A DNA stretch of 64,000 nucleotides, from positions 124,001 through 188,000 of the forward strand of contig JAOTOM010004870.1 of assembly GCA_034440615.1 (NCBI GenBank). Direction: 5' to 3'. Within the stretch, counting starts at the first letter, position 1, and each line of letters starts with the position of its first letter. Below, in pieces: positions 54,291 to 64,000 of the stretch. Position numbers and translations under genes: made by a program. The stretch comes from Ashinkailepas kermadecensis. Lineage: Eukaryota > Arthropoda > Thecostraca > Neolepadidae. Below the pieces are notes generated by a model, which saw only the letters and a list, made by a program, of their open reading frames with translations, did not search any database and was not told the origin of the DNA.

Positions 54291-54440
54291 ATGTCTGATG
54301 CTAAAAGCAGTGCTCGCTTCCTGGTGCTGGAAGACAAAATGCCGAGGCAGCCACCCTGTGACAGCTGCGATAACTATGTGTGCAAGAAGCCAAGCAAGAA
54401 CGTCGGGGTATGTGCTCCTGAGTATGCGGAGCATGAGTAG
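54291..54440 (+). CDS. Small cysteine-rich open frame (49 aa)
   Basis: ATG at 54291 to TAG at 54440. It encodes MSDAKSSARFLVLEDKMPRQ, then PPCDSCDNYVCKKPSKNVGV and CAPEYAEHE. Four cysteines in C-x2-C-x4-C-x9-C recall short disulfide-rich extracellular modules. A 5' splice site match (CGGG|GTATGT) occurs inside, so it may be an exon and not a complete gene. No signal peptide. It stops 70 bp before the 37-bp array. Confidence 0.3.
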   Translation: MSDAKSSARFLVLEDKMPRQPPCDSCDNYVCKKPSKNVGVCAPEYAEHE

Positions 54441-54509
54441 GCATTCGCAGACGTTATGGTGGCGGTCGCGATAGGTGGTTCGGACAGTGACAAGGATGGC
54501 CGAAGATTT

Positions 54510-56375
54510 GTTGTATGATGCCCGTGACAGTCACGGCCGGAGGTGTGTTGTATGATGCCCGTGACAGTCACGGCCGGAGGTGTGTCGTATGATGCCCGTG
54601 ACAGTCACGGCCGGAGGTGTGTCGTATGATGCCCGTGACAGTCACGGCCGGAGGTGTGTCGTATGATGCCCGTGACAGTCACGGTCGGAGGTGTGTCGTA
54701 TGATGCCCGTGACAGTCACGGCCGGAGGTGTGTTGTATGATGTCCGTGACAGTCACGGCCGGAGGTGTGTCGTATGATGTCCGTGACAGTCACGGCCGGA
54801 GGTGTGTCGTATGATGCCCGTGACAGTCACGGCCGGAGGTGTGTCGTATGATGCCCGTGACAGTCACGGCCGGAGGTGTGTCGTATGATGTCCGTGACAG
54901 TCACGGCCGGAGGTGTGTTGATGATGCCCGTGACAGTCACGGTCGGGGATGTGTTGTATGCTGTCCGTGACAGTCACAGTCGGGATGTGTCGTACGATGC
55001 CCGTGACAGTCACGGCCGGAGGTGTGTTGATGATGCCCGTGACAGTCACGGCCGGAGGTGTGTCGTATGATGTCCGTGACAGTCACGGCCGGAGGTGTGT
55101 TGTATGATGTCCGCGTGACAGTCACGGCCGGAGGTGTGTTGTATGATGCCCGTGACAGTCACGGCCGGAGGTGTGTCGTATGATGCCCGTGACAGTCACG
55201 GCCGGAGGTGTGTCGTATGATGCCCGTGACAGTCACGGCCGGAGGTGTGTTGTATGATGTCCGCGTGACAGTCACGGCCGGAGGTGTGTTGTATGATGTC
55301 CGTGACAGTCACGGCCGGAGGTGTGTTGTATGATGTCCGTGACAGTCACGGCCGGGGATGTGTTGTATGATGTCCGTGACAGTCACGGCCGGAGGTGTGT
55401 TGTATGATGCCCGTGACAGTCACGGCCGGAGGTGTGTCGTATGATGCCCGTGACAGTCACGGCCGGGGATGTGGTGTATGATGCCCGTGACAGTCACGGC
55501 CGGAGGTGTGTCGTATGATGCCCGTGACAGTCACGGCCGGAGGTGTGTTGTATGATGTCCGCGTGACAGTCACGGCCGGAGGTGTGTTGTATGATGCCCG
55601 TGACAGTCACGGCCGGGGATGTGTTGTATGATGTCCGTGACAGTCACGGCCGGAGGTGTGTTGTATGATGTCCGTGACAGTCACGACCGGAGGTGTGTTG
55701 TATGATGTCCGTGACAGTCACGGCCGGAGGTGTGTTGTATGATGTCCGTGACAGTCACGACCGGAGGTGTGTTGTATGATGTCCGTGACAGTCACGGCCG
55801 GAGGTGTGTTGTATGATGTCCGTGACAGTCACGGCCGGAGGTGTGTTGTATGATGTCCGTGACAGTCACGACCAGAGGTGTGTTGTATGATGTCCGTGAC
55901 AGTCACGGCCGGAGGTGTGTTGTATGATGTCCGTGACAGTCACGGCCGGAGGTGTGTTGTATGATGTCCGTGACAGTCACGACCGGAGGTGTGTTGTATG
56001 ATGTCCGTGACAGTCACGGCCGGAGGTGTGTTGTATGATGTCCGTGACAGTCACGGTCGGAGGTGTGTCGTATGATGTCCGTGACAGTCACGGCCGGAGG
56101 TGTGTTGTATGATGTCCGTGACAGTCACGGCCGGAGGTGTGTTGTATGATGTCCGTGACAGTCACGGCCGGAGGTGTGTTGTCTGATGCCCGTGACAGTC
56201 ACGACCGGGGATGTGGTCTATGATGTCCGTGACAGTCACGGCCGGGAGGTGTGTCGTATGATGCCCGTGACAGTCACGGCCGGATGTGTGACGTATGATG
56301 TCCGTGACAGTCACGGCTGGAGGTGTGTCGTATGATGCCCGTGACAGGCACGGCCGGAGATGTGCCGTATGGTGG
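54510..56375. repeat. 37-bp satellite-like array, about 50 units
   Basis: Unit GATGCCCGTGACAGTCACGG plus CCGGAGGTGTGTCGTAT. Every unit carries the odd palindrome CCGTGAC-A-GTCACGG. Variants are graded: GATGCCCG dominates on the left, GATGTCCG from about 55600 rightwards, and a GCGTGACAG 2-bp-longer form occurs at several places. No spacers, so not a CRISPR array. Confidence 0.95.
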
Positions 56376-57482
56376 CAGGAAATGACGGGTTCATGGGTCC
56401 TAGCGCGAGAGACAAATGCTATAAAAGCTTTCGGAAAATGAGCCAAGACGCGTGTCTGTGATATGCACCGACCATCACCACTCAGCAACTTGCATTACGA
56501 TGATTTCATAAAATACCTGCGACTTTGACAACCTGCATTTTACTGTTCATTATACACACGACATAACACGATAGTTCTGTGGCATATACGGAAGTGTTGA
56601 CCCGATTTTCGAGTTCCTCGTGGGAATGTAGCAGAAATATATATATATAACGCGTCGCACACTGAACATGAACGGCAATTTGGCTTATCTCCAGATGATC
56701 TCACTTGTCCCAAAGACAACAAGTTCAGATTGCATAATTATTGGCATCTAATGCATGCATCGACCATCACCGAAGTTCTACATTACTCTAATATCTTTAT
56801 TAAAAATATACACTCTTGGAGTCAGATAAATGTGTACGCATGACATGACCTGTGACCTCATAGTTGTCATTCCAGGTTATAAAGATATGCAAAAATCCGT
56901 AGCATATCCCAATAACAACATCAATATTTCAAGATCCGTGCGAAAATGGCGAAAAGTGCACTGCACTGCATGCTGAATGATAACCACAATTTGACTTCTT
57001 CCACCCCGGTGAGCTTACATGACCCAAGGCCAGAAAGAGCTTACATGGAAAGCTACAGGTACACACAGCATGGATTCAACCACAGCTGATACTTTATTTA
57101 CCCTAATTCCTTGGTTTGTCTTAATAACATGAGTTCCAAAAACAGCTAAATCTTTTTACTTGACATCACCTGTGACCTCACCAGTGATATCTAGGTACAT
57201 GCAATTTATCATTCCTCGATTAAGGTTATGGGGACATCGAGTGCCGTCTGAATCGGAGTAATCGGTTCATTGGTTGCAAAGATATAAGAAGGGGCAATAA
57301 AAGTCCCTATTATACCCTATGTCAGTGACTCGTGTGGGTCAATATACCCCAATGATTGCCGGGTTAATGTGACAAAGCCGCCAATAAAAGCCGTTGGTTG
57401 CTGCACAAGGGCAATCGAATGACACCCGATGTATATACATTTTTTGTTGGCGTGCACTTCTCAAAACTTCCCAGGTAAGTTA
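56376..57482. other. No gene recognised
   Basis: AT-rich unique DNA. A strong plus-strand donor, TTCCCAG|GTAAGT, lies at 57474, just before the next array, but no exon could be defined upstream. Confidence 0.3.
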
Positions 57483-58015
57483 ATCATACACAAAATATCA
57501 CGCAATATGACACATAATATCACTACACAACGAGTACAGAGTGCATGCTTCGTGACATCACACACATAATATCACTACACAACGAGTACAGAGTGCATGC
57601 TTCGTGACATCACACACATAATATCACTACACAACGAGTACAGAGTGCATGCTTCGTGACATCACACACATAATATCACTACACAACGAGTACAGAGTGC
57701 ATGCTTCGTGACATCACACACATAATATCACTACACAACGAGTACAGAGTGCATGCTTCGTGACATCACACACATAATATCACTACACAACGAGTACAGA
57801 GTGCATGCTTCGTGACATCACACACATAATATCACTACACAACGAGTACAGAGTGCATGCTTCGTGACATCACACACATAATATCACTACACAAAGAGTA
57901 CGAAGTGCATGCTTCGTGACATCACACACACAATATCACTACACAACGAGTACAAAGTGCATGCTTCGTGACATCACACACATAATATCACTACACAAAG
58001 AGTACGAAGTGCATG
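57483..58015. repeat. 52-bp minisatellite, about 10 units
   Basis: Unit ATATCACTACACAACGAGTA plus CAGAGTGCATGCTTCGTGAC and ATCACACACATA. The first seven units are almost identical; the last three vary (AAAGAGTACGAAG). It ends about 80 bp beyond the donor of the exon at 58179-58099. Confidence 0.95.
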
Positions 58016-58098
58016 TTTCGTTTCGTATCTCCAGTCGGTCGAAATGCACCGAATTCTTCACAGTCTCGTCATCACGACCGCAATGCCGCTGCACTTAC

Positions 58099-58179
58099 CG
58101 TGTCGAACGTCACAGCCTGCGCCACTTTCGCTCCGAGCATCAGACCCGGGTGCGCCGTACACTTCATGTCGTATAAGTA
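58099..58179 (-). CDS. 81-bp exon (phase 0-0), dermatopontin-like gene (tentative)
   Basis: 27 codons: YLYDMKCTAHPGLMLGAKVA followed by QAVTFDT. Donor GACACG|GTAAGTGC at 58098 is strong; acceptor TTGGTGTTGCCAG at 58180 is moderate. Joined after the 60506-60342 exon it gives VGMVTGI ... YLYDMKC, the same pattern as VVTGFSSI ... RRMWC in the next exon. The array at 58190-58612 starts at its acceptor and repeats that acceptor sequence. Confidence 0.5.
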
Positions 58180-58189
58180 CTGGCAACAC

Positions 58190-58612
58190 CAATGACCAAT
58201 CGTCAGTCTGGATCTGCACCACTGACCAATCATCGGCCAGGATCTGCACCGCTGACCAGTCATCAGTCACGATCTGCACCACTGACCAATCATCAGCCAC
58301 GATCTGCACCAATGACCAGTCATCGGTCACGATCTGCACCACTGACCAGTCATCGGTCACGATCTGCACCACTGACCAATCATCAGTCACGATCTGCACC
58401 ACTGACCAGTCATCAGCCACGATCTGCACCACTGACCAGTCATCGGTCACGATCTGCACCACTGACCAATCATCAGTCACGATCTGCACCACTGACCAAT
58501 CATCAGTCACGATCTGCACCGCTGACCAATCATCAGTCACGATCTGCACCACTGACCAATCATCGGCCAGGATCTGCAGCGCTGACCAATCATCAGCCAC
58601 GATCTGCACCAT
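58190..58612. repeat. 30-bp minisatellite derived from a 3' splice site
   Basis: 14 units. Minus-strand unit GATGATTGGTCAGTGGTGCAG|ATCGTGACT. The last unit before the exon reads GACGATTGGTCATTGGTGTTGCCAG|TAC, the acceptor of 58179-58099. Unit length divisible by 3 leaves several frames open; these are not considered genes. Confidence 0.9.
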
Positions 58613-59391
58613 GGATCAATACACAGCGGCTCTGCATTGGCACGCCACCGGTGTGTCAGGAGAGTTTTCCACATCATCGTTTTGAAGAAACCGAAAAGCA
58701 CGTTGGCTGAGCAAAACCATGGTGCTGCTGTTCCAGAAATGTGCAGGCCGGCATCAGAGACACAACACGCTGTCTAAAAGTGACAAGCATCCCACAATTT
58801 TAACTTTGACTGCTGATTAAACTCGGGCGGGGGCGAGCTGGCTGGGCCGGTTCTCTGGCCGGGTGAGACAAGGGTGACGTAGCAGGTTCAAGTTGAACAG
58901 CAGCAGTTTGATCGACCACGGTGTGTCTGACACTCGGGATCACATAAGCATGAGGAACTGCACCGATCTGGGAACTGTACCGATTTCGTCTGGGACGTGG
59001 TCATCGAGGATATAGGTAAACCCGTAGTTCACTCGGAGCAATGTAGGTTGCCAACATTTAGGACGCGCACAATAGTCAATGGCGGCGAAAGAATGCTTGT
59101 TGTCGTGAGTTCATTCTTATCCTTCATCAAACGATTATCATCGGCTAACCTGTGTAGCATGCACAGGGGTGGAGGTTTGCAGAATTATATGCGGAGGGGG
59201 AAAATGGCTTGTTGTTTGGAAGGGAGGCGTAGGCAATGGGGTCCCGGGGCTCGCCCCCCCCCCCCCATCCCCCATACTTAGCAACCAATATGTACTAGGT
59301 CAAACAAGGTTTTCTCAGATTTTCACCACGGACGACCAGACGGTTTTGGCGCGCGAAGCGCGCCAAAACAGGTTCCCGCGTCAGAAATGCA
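58613..59391. other. No gene recognised
   Basis: Contains a C-run near 59257 and an inverted GGCGCGCGAAGCGCGCC at 59348-59364. Confidence 0.3.
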
Positions 59392-59572
59392 TAGATAACA
59401 TCTTCATAGATGACATCTTCATAGATGACATCTTCATAGATGAGATCTTCATAGATGACATCTTCATAGATGAAATCTTCATAGATGACATCTTTATAGA
59501 TGACATCTTCATAGATGCCATCTTCATACATGACATCTTCATAGATGCCATCTTCATAGATGACATCACCTA
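59392..59572. repeat. 15-bp minisatellite, 12 units
   Basis: Unit ATAGATGACATCTTC with few variants; multiples of 3 give long frames on both strands. Confidence 0.95.
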
Positions 59573-60341
59573 TCCATTTGACATCTTCAAAATTAATTTC
59601 GGGACATTTTTGCAAGCGATTTTTTGTATTAACCCAATTGCGAGGGGTGGTGGGATGTGGAGATGTAGCCACAGCAATCTAATTTAAATCACTTCTACAT
59701 GCACTCATGTATTGAACCACTTGTAAGCCAAATGCCTTGAGTTGTTTCAGGAGCATTCGTACAAGAGCCGTACGTTGCCAGGCATCCAAACTACCAAGTG
59801 CACCCAATTTCTCACGCCACTTCACTAGAAGCAAAAACACGATGCTTCAACATACATTGGCCAGCAATGTATGCTGAATGATGCAATGCTGTAGTAATCT
59901 TCTAAACTTCTACTTTTTATTAAATGTATTTCTCCAACATATCCAAAATCCGAATAAATGCAATTCTTTTTAATTAATGTAATGAAATTCAATTGCAAGT
60001 AAATTACTTCCATGCCTCTCCTGCAGGATTAACATTTTTAAAATTAGGGCTTCCAATGCTCAAGGATTCCGAAATTAACATTTTAAAATTAACATTTTAC
60101 ATTAACATTTTTACCGAAATTAACATTTTACATTAACATTTTACCGAAATTAACATTTTAACATTCACATTTTTACATTTAGGGCTTCCAATGCTCAAGG
60201 CTTCCGAAAATGGGCTGTGACCTTCGTGCAGCCACCCCGCTGGCAAAACGCACACAACAGCAGCGGAAAATCCCTCGCACCCCCCACCCCCTCCCCCTTC
60301 CGCTGGTCTCACCTCGATCCAAGGCGAAGGCTTGCACTCAC
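59573..60341. other. No gene recognised
   Basis: 60055-60190 holds TTAACATTTTACATTAACAT-type short repeats and a duplicated GGCTTCCAATGCTCAAGG phrase (60050 and 60182). Confidence 0.35.
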
Positions 60342-60506
60342 ATGAAACGCGTCGCCGTCGTCGTTGATGCCAGTGACCATTCCGACGTTGGCGCCGAGGG
60401 GGTTGTCGTTGTCGCAGTGCGTGTCGTCAAGGAACCCGTCCGACACAGTGAAGTCTGGAGCATTGTGGTACGCCGGCTTCGGGACGCAATGCACGGACGT
60501 GACGAC
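60342..60506 (-). CDS. 165-bp exon (phase 0-0), dermatopontin-like gene (tentative)
   Basis: Acceptor GTATGTTTTGTCAG at 60507 and donor TTTCAT|GTGAGTGC at 60341, both good. 55 codons: VVTSVHCVPKPAYHNAPDFT, VSDGFLDDTHCDNDNPLGAN and VGMVTGINDDGDAFH. The order DD-x-x-C ... VGMVTGI parallels DDWQEC ... VVTGF of the exon at 51720-51539. Upstream exons may lie near 63.9 kb or beyond the window. Probably extracellular; no anchor or signal is seen here. Confidence 0.5.
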
Positions 60507-60639
60507 CTGACAAAACATACACGTATTAAAACATACCGGATCACGACAAAACATACCGGTTCACAAGCGATCCGGGTCGTCATATACAATACATACGTAT
60601 GCAATATAAGAATATTTGCTGATTTCACCATCACGATTA

Positions 60640-60810
60640 TATTTAGTATTATTATTATTATTATTATTATTCTTTGTATTTTTATTAATATTATTAGTTT
60701 TTTTCCTTATTCTTTTTTTCCTTCTTCATGTTCTTATTATTTTGAGTATTATTACCATCGCAGTTCTTATTATTATTGTTACTATTGTTATCGTTATTAA
60801 TTTGGCATCG
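60640..60810. repeat. ATT-rich microsatellite
   Basis: TATTATTATTATTATTATTA then decayed TTATT and TTTCCTTC-type DNA. Confidence 0.85.
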
Positions 60811-61388
60811 CCTGTATCAGTCTGCGAATCTAGCTTATTGACGCAGGTTCTCAGGGCGTCAGAAATCCTACTTTAAGAACTGATAGCCAACTAAGACCGT
60901 CGATATTTCGATCTCACCGCATACGGTACATACTTGGACGTATTACCTGATGGTGGTGTGATGCGGCTAAGTTTTATTGAAAGTTCATTTGTGGTATGTT
61001 ACCAACTAGTGCTTTAATGCTTTGTATTCCCGTGCAATTCGGCGCCCGCGGTATGGGAACGTAAAAACATATGATAAAGAAAGTTAATTGTATTGTTAGA
61101 GAGGGTCCTTACGAGCATTGACGTTATTTTTGACATGTTCGGTAGCGTGTGGAAAGTACTAATATTATATTGGGAACCCTGTATTGACTGTATGGTCTCC
61201 GCTGAACGTTTCCGCCTGGGGAGGGGTAACTTTAGCCCCCCCCCCGCTATATCAGTTAACAATGGACAGGTCGGGCGGATTTAAATGGGGCTCGATGACC
61301 TTGAACTGTGGGAGAGGTTTCTTCCCCTGGCTGTGATTCGTCTAGTTAATGCTTGGCTCCGGAGTCTTTTGACAGGGTTTACGAGCCG
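60811..61388. other. No gene recognised
   Basis: Holds a C-run at 61237 and GAGGGGTAACTTTAG, TTAA-element-like features without definable ends. Confidence 0.3.
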
Positions 61389-61412
61389 GCAAAATGGCGG
61401 CCGCCATTTTGC
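61389..61412. promoter_or_regulatory. Perfect 24-bp palindrome of two YY1-like sites
   Basis: GCAAAATGGCGG and its exact inverse. AAAATGGCGGC matches the known YY1 consensus on each strand. It lies in CpG-rich DNA (61385-61560), so a promoter is possible, but no first exon is defined. Confidence 0.4.
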
Positions 61413-61559
61413 GGACTTTCAACCGTCCAACAGCAAGTCGGTTCACCTCGTCTGTTCCGCTCCGTCCGCCGTGACCAGCGGCGGCCGAGCGGCCTGCTCG
61501 GTCGGTAGGGACCGCACCACATCACCCGAGCACCTCGGTTCCGGCAGACGTCGCCGATT

Positions 61560-63842
61560 GTCACGCCCATGCGTCAGATGGAGGACCGCACCACATCACC
61601 CGTGAGACGTCAGTTCCGGCAGACGTCACCGAGTGTCACACCAAAGCCGCGGAGGAAGGACCGTACCACATCACCTGTGAGACGCCAGTCCCGGCCAGCA
61701 TAGTCGAGTGTCACACCCATACCTCGGAGGGAGGACCGTACGACATCACCGCGTGAGACGACAGTCCCGGCCAGCATAGTCGAGTGTCACACCCATACCT
61801 CGGAGGGAGGACCGTACCACATCACCGAGTGTCACACCCACACTGCGGAGGGAGGACCGTACCACATCACCGAGTGTCACACCCACACCTCGGAGGGGGA
61901 CGTACGACATCACCGAGTGTCACACCCACACCTCGGAGGAGGCACATCACCGAGTGTCACACCCACACCTCGGAGGGAGGACCGTATAACATCACCGAGT
62001 GTCACACCCACGCTGCGGAGGGAGGACCGTACCACATCACCGAGTGTCACACCCACACCTCGGAGGGAGGACCGTACCACATCACCGAGTGTCACACCCA
62101 CACCTCGGAGGGAGGACCGTATAACATCACCGAGTGTCACACCCACGCTGCGGATGGAGGACCGTACAACATCACCGAGTGTCACACCCACACCTCGGAG
62201 GGAGGACCGTACAACATCACCGAGTGTCACACCCACACTGCGGAGGGAGGACCGTACAACATCACTGAGTGTCACACCCACACCTCGGAGGGAGGACCGT
62301 ACAACATCACCGAGTGTCATACCCACACCTCGGAGGGAGGACCGTACAACATCACCGAGTGTCACACCCACACTGCGGAGGGAGGACCGTACAACATCAC
62401 CGAGTGTCACACCCACACCACGGAGGGAGGACCGTACAACATCACCGAGTGTCACACCCACACCTCGGAGGGAGGACTGTACCACATCACCGAGTGTCAC
62501 ACCCACACCGCGGAGGGAGGACCGTACAACATCACCGAGTGTCACACCCACACCGCGGAGGGAGGACCGTACAACATCACCGAGTGTCACACCCACACCT
62601 CTGAGGGAGGACCGTACAACATCACCGAGTGTCACATCCACACCTCGGAGGGAGGACTGTACCACATCACCGAGTGTCACACCCACACCGCGGAGGGAAG
62701 ACCGTACAACATCACCGAGTGTCACACCCACACCGCGGAGGGAGGACCGTACAACATCACCGAGTGTCACACCCATACCGCGGAGGGAGGACCGTACAAC
62801 ATCACCGAGTGTCACACCCACACTGCGGAGGGAAGGACCGTACGACATCACCGAGTGTCACACCCATACCGCGGAGGGGGATACAACATCACCGAGTGTC
62901 ACACCCACACCGCGGAGGGAGGACCGTACAACATCACCGAGTGTCACACCCACACCTCGGAGGGAGGACCGTACAACATCACCGAGTGTCACACCCACAC
63001 CTCGGAGGGAGGACCGTACAACATCACCGAGTGTCACACCCATACGCTGCGGAGGGAGGACCGTACAACATCACCGAGTGTCACACCCACACCGCGGAGG
63101 GAGGACCGTACAACATCACCGAGTGTCACACCCACACCGCGGAGGGAGGACCGTACAACATCACCGAGTGTCACACCCACACCTCTGAGGGAGGACCGTA
63201 CAACATCACCGAGTGTCACACCCACACCTCGGAGGGAGGACTGTACCACATCACCGAGTGTCACACCCACACCGCGGAGGGAGGACCGTACAACATCACC
63301 GAGTGTCACACCCACACTGCGGAGGGAGGACCATACGACATCACCGGGTGTCACACCCACACCGCGGAGGGAGGACCGTACAACATCACCGAGTGTCACA
63401 CCCACACCTCGGAGGGAGGACCGTACAACATCACCGAGTGTCACACCCACACCTCGGAGGGAGGACCGTACAACATCACCGAGTGTCACACCCACACCTC
63501 TGAGGGAGGACCGTACAACATCACCGGGTGTCACACCCACACCGCGGAGGGAGGACCGTACCACATCACCCGTGAGACGCCAGTCCCGGCCAGCATCACC
63601 GAGTGTCACACCCACACTGCGGAGGGAGGACCGTACCACATCACCGAGTGTCACACCCACACCGCGGAGGGAGGACCGTACCACATCACCGAGTGTCACA
63701 CCCACACCTCGGAGGGAGGACCGTACCACATCACCGAGTGTCACACCCACACCTCGGAGGGAGGACCGTACAACATCACCGAGTGTCACACCCACACCAC
63801 TGAGGGAGGACCGTACAACATCACCGAGTGTCACACCCACAC
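61560..63842. repeat. 45-bp satellite-like array, about 50 units
   Basis: Unit ACCGTACAACATCACCGAGT plus GTCACACCCACACCTCGGAGGGAGG. Variable sites are CTCGG, TGCGG, CGCGG, CACGG and CTCTG, and GTACAAC, GTACCAC, GTATAAC. Recurrent variant combinations mark higher-order units. The left 250 bp are diverged and carry CGTGAGACG inserts, one of which recurs at 63569. Being 45 bp, several frames stay open for 300-430 codons. Confidence 0.95.
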
Positions 63843-63901
63843 CTCGGAGGGAGCGGCTCGGTCGACGACCTCCGAAGCGCCACGTGCTACATGTGCGTCG
63901 G
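63843..63901 (-). CDS. Possible 59-bp exon at the edge of the 45-bp array
   Basis: Acceptor ATGTGGTTTGCAG at 63902 and donor-like CCGAG|GTGTGG at 63842. The frame that ends in phase 0 gives DAHVARGASEVVDRAAPSE. The donor word with about 13 nt of exon end (CCTCCCTCCGAG) recurs in every array unit. If real it would precede the exon at 60506-60342. GTGTGG is a weak donor, so doubtful. Confidence 0.25.
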
Positions 63902-64000
63902 CTGCAAACCACATGGGTGAAGCGCAGCACCATGTCACATGATGGATGTCGGCCGGCCGACGGCGTCGGGTCTGTCCAAGACGAAACACAAGGCGCGACC

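Noticed and set aside
54510..56375. CRISPR-like appearance of the 37-bp array
   Set aside because: Units are contiguous with no unique spacers, and the locus is eukaryotic.
58044..58710. Frames of 172-213 codons in the 30-bp array
   Set aside because: Repeat by-product of a 30-bp unit; only the 81-bp minus-strand exon at its edge has splice sites.
61910..63942. Four frames of 299-437 codons across the 45-bp array
   Set aside because: Unit length is a multiple of 3, so open frames appear automatically on both strands; no start context, codon bias or domain supports a protein.

Overview
This is animal nuclear DNA: spliceosomal splice sites, non-LTR retrotransposons, hAT and TTAA-target DNA transposons, and about 30 mini- or microsatellite blocks. 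Two short minus-strand exons look like EB modules (a cysteine-rich domain typical of ecdysozoans), so an arthropod-like invertebrate is my best guess; the species is not identified. There is no operon logic and no bacterial signal.

Layout. 0-2 kb: the end of a TTAA element, a 24-bp array split by a tRNA-derived SINE, an EB-like exon, and a 38-bp array. 2.2-13.1 kb: two related CR1/L2-like LINE copies in opposite orientation; copy 1 carries a TTAA element and another insertion, copy 2 is 5'-truncated. 13.1-13.6 kb: a probable first exon encoding a signal anchor under a CpG-rich leader. 14.7-17.6 kb: a duplicated 560-bp unit, a hAT MITE and a zinc-finger exon. 18.6-24.5 kb: a whole 5.8-kb hAT transposon with a perfect 8-bp target duplication, a two-exon frameshifted transposase, and a TTAA element nested in its intron. 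25-43 kb: MITE, foldbacks, three-copy 0.5-kb dispersed repeat (third copy at 47.3 kb), GC-rich degenerate arrays, a 1.5-kb TTAA element, an A-rich tract that looks artefactual, and remnants of other LINEs. 43-64 kb: exon-like islands separated by large tandem arrays (37-bp, 52-bp, 30-bp, 45-bp and others).

Genes. On the minus strand I see a string of small exons with good splice sites: 60506-60342, 58179-58099, 51720-51539, perhaps 45553-45455, and a terminal exon near 45134-44957. Several share a pattern (VxTG followed by a basic/Trp segment ending in MxC) reminiscent of dermatopontin-like extracellular repeats. EB-like exons lie at 44100-43963 and 1440-1330. Most are phase 0 at both ends. 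Which exons join into one transcript cannot be settled from this window.

The most unusual pattern is that several minisatellites sit exactly on exon-intron junctions, and the repeat unit contains the splice site itself (5' splice site at 1.3 kb, 3' splice sites at 51.7 and 58.2 kb, probably also 45.5 and 63.8 kb). This suggests repeated tandem duplication of splice junctions, which would multiply alternative splice sites; it is the main candidate for something undescribed here.
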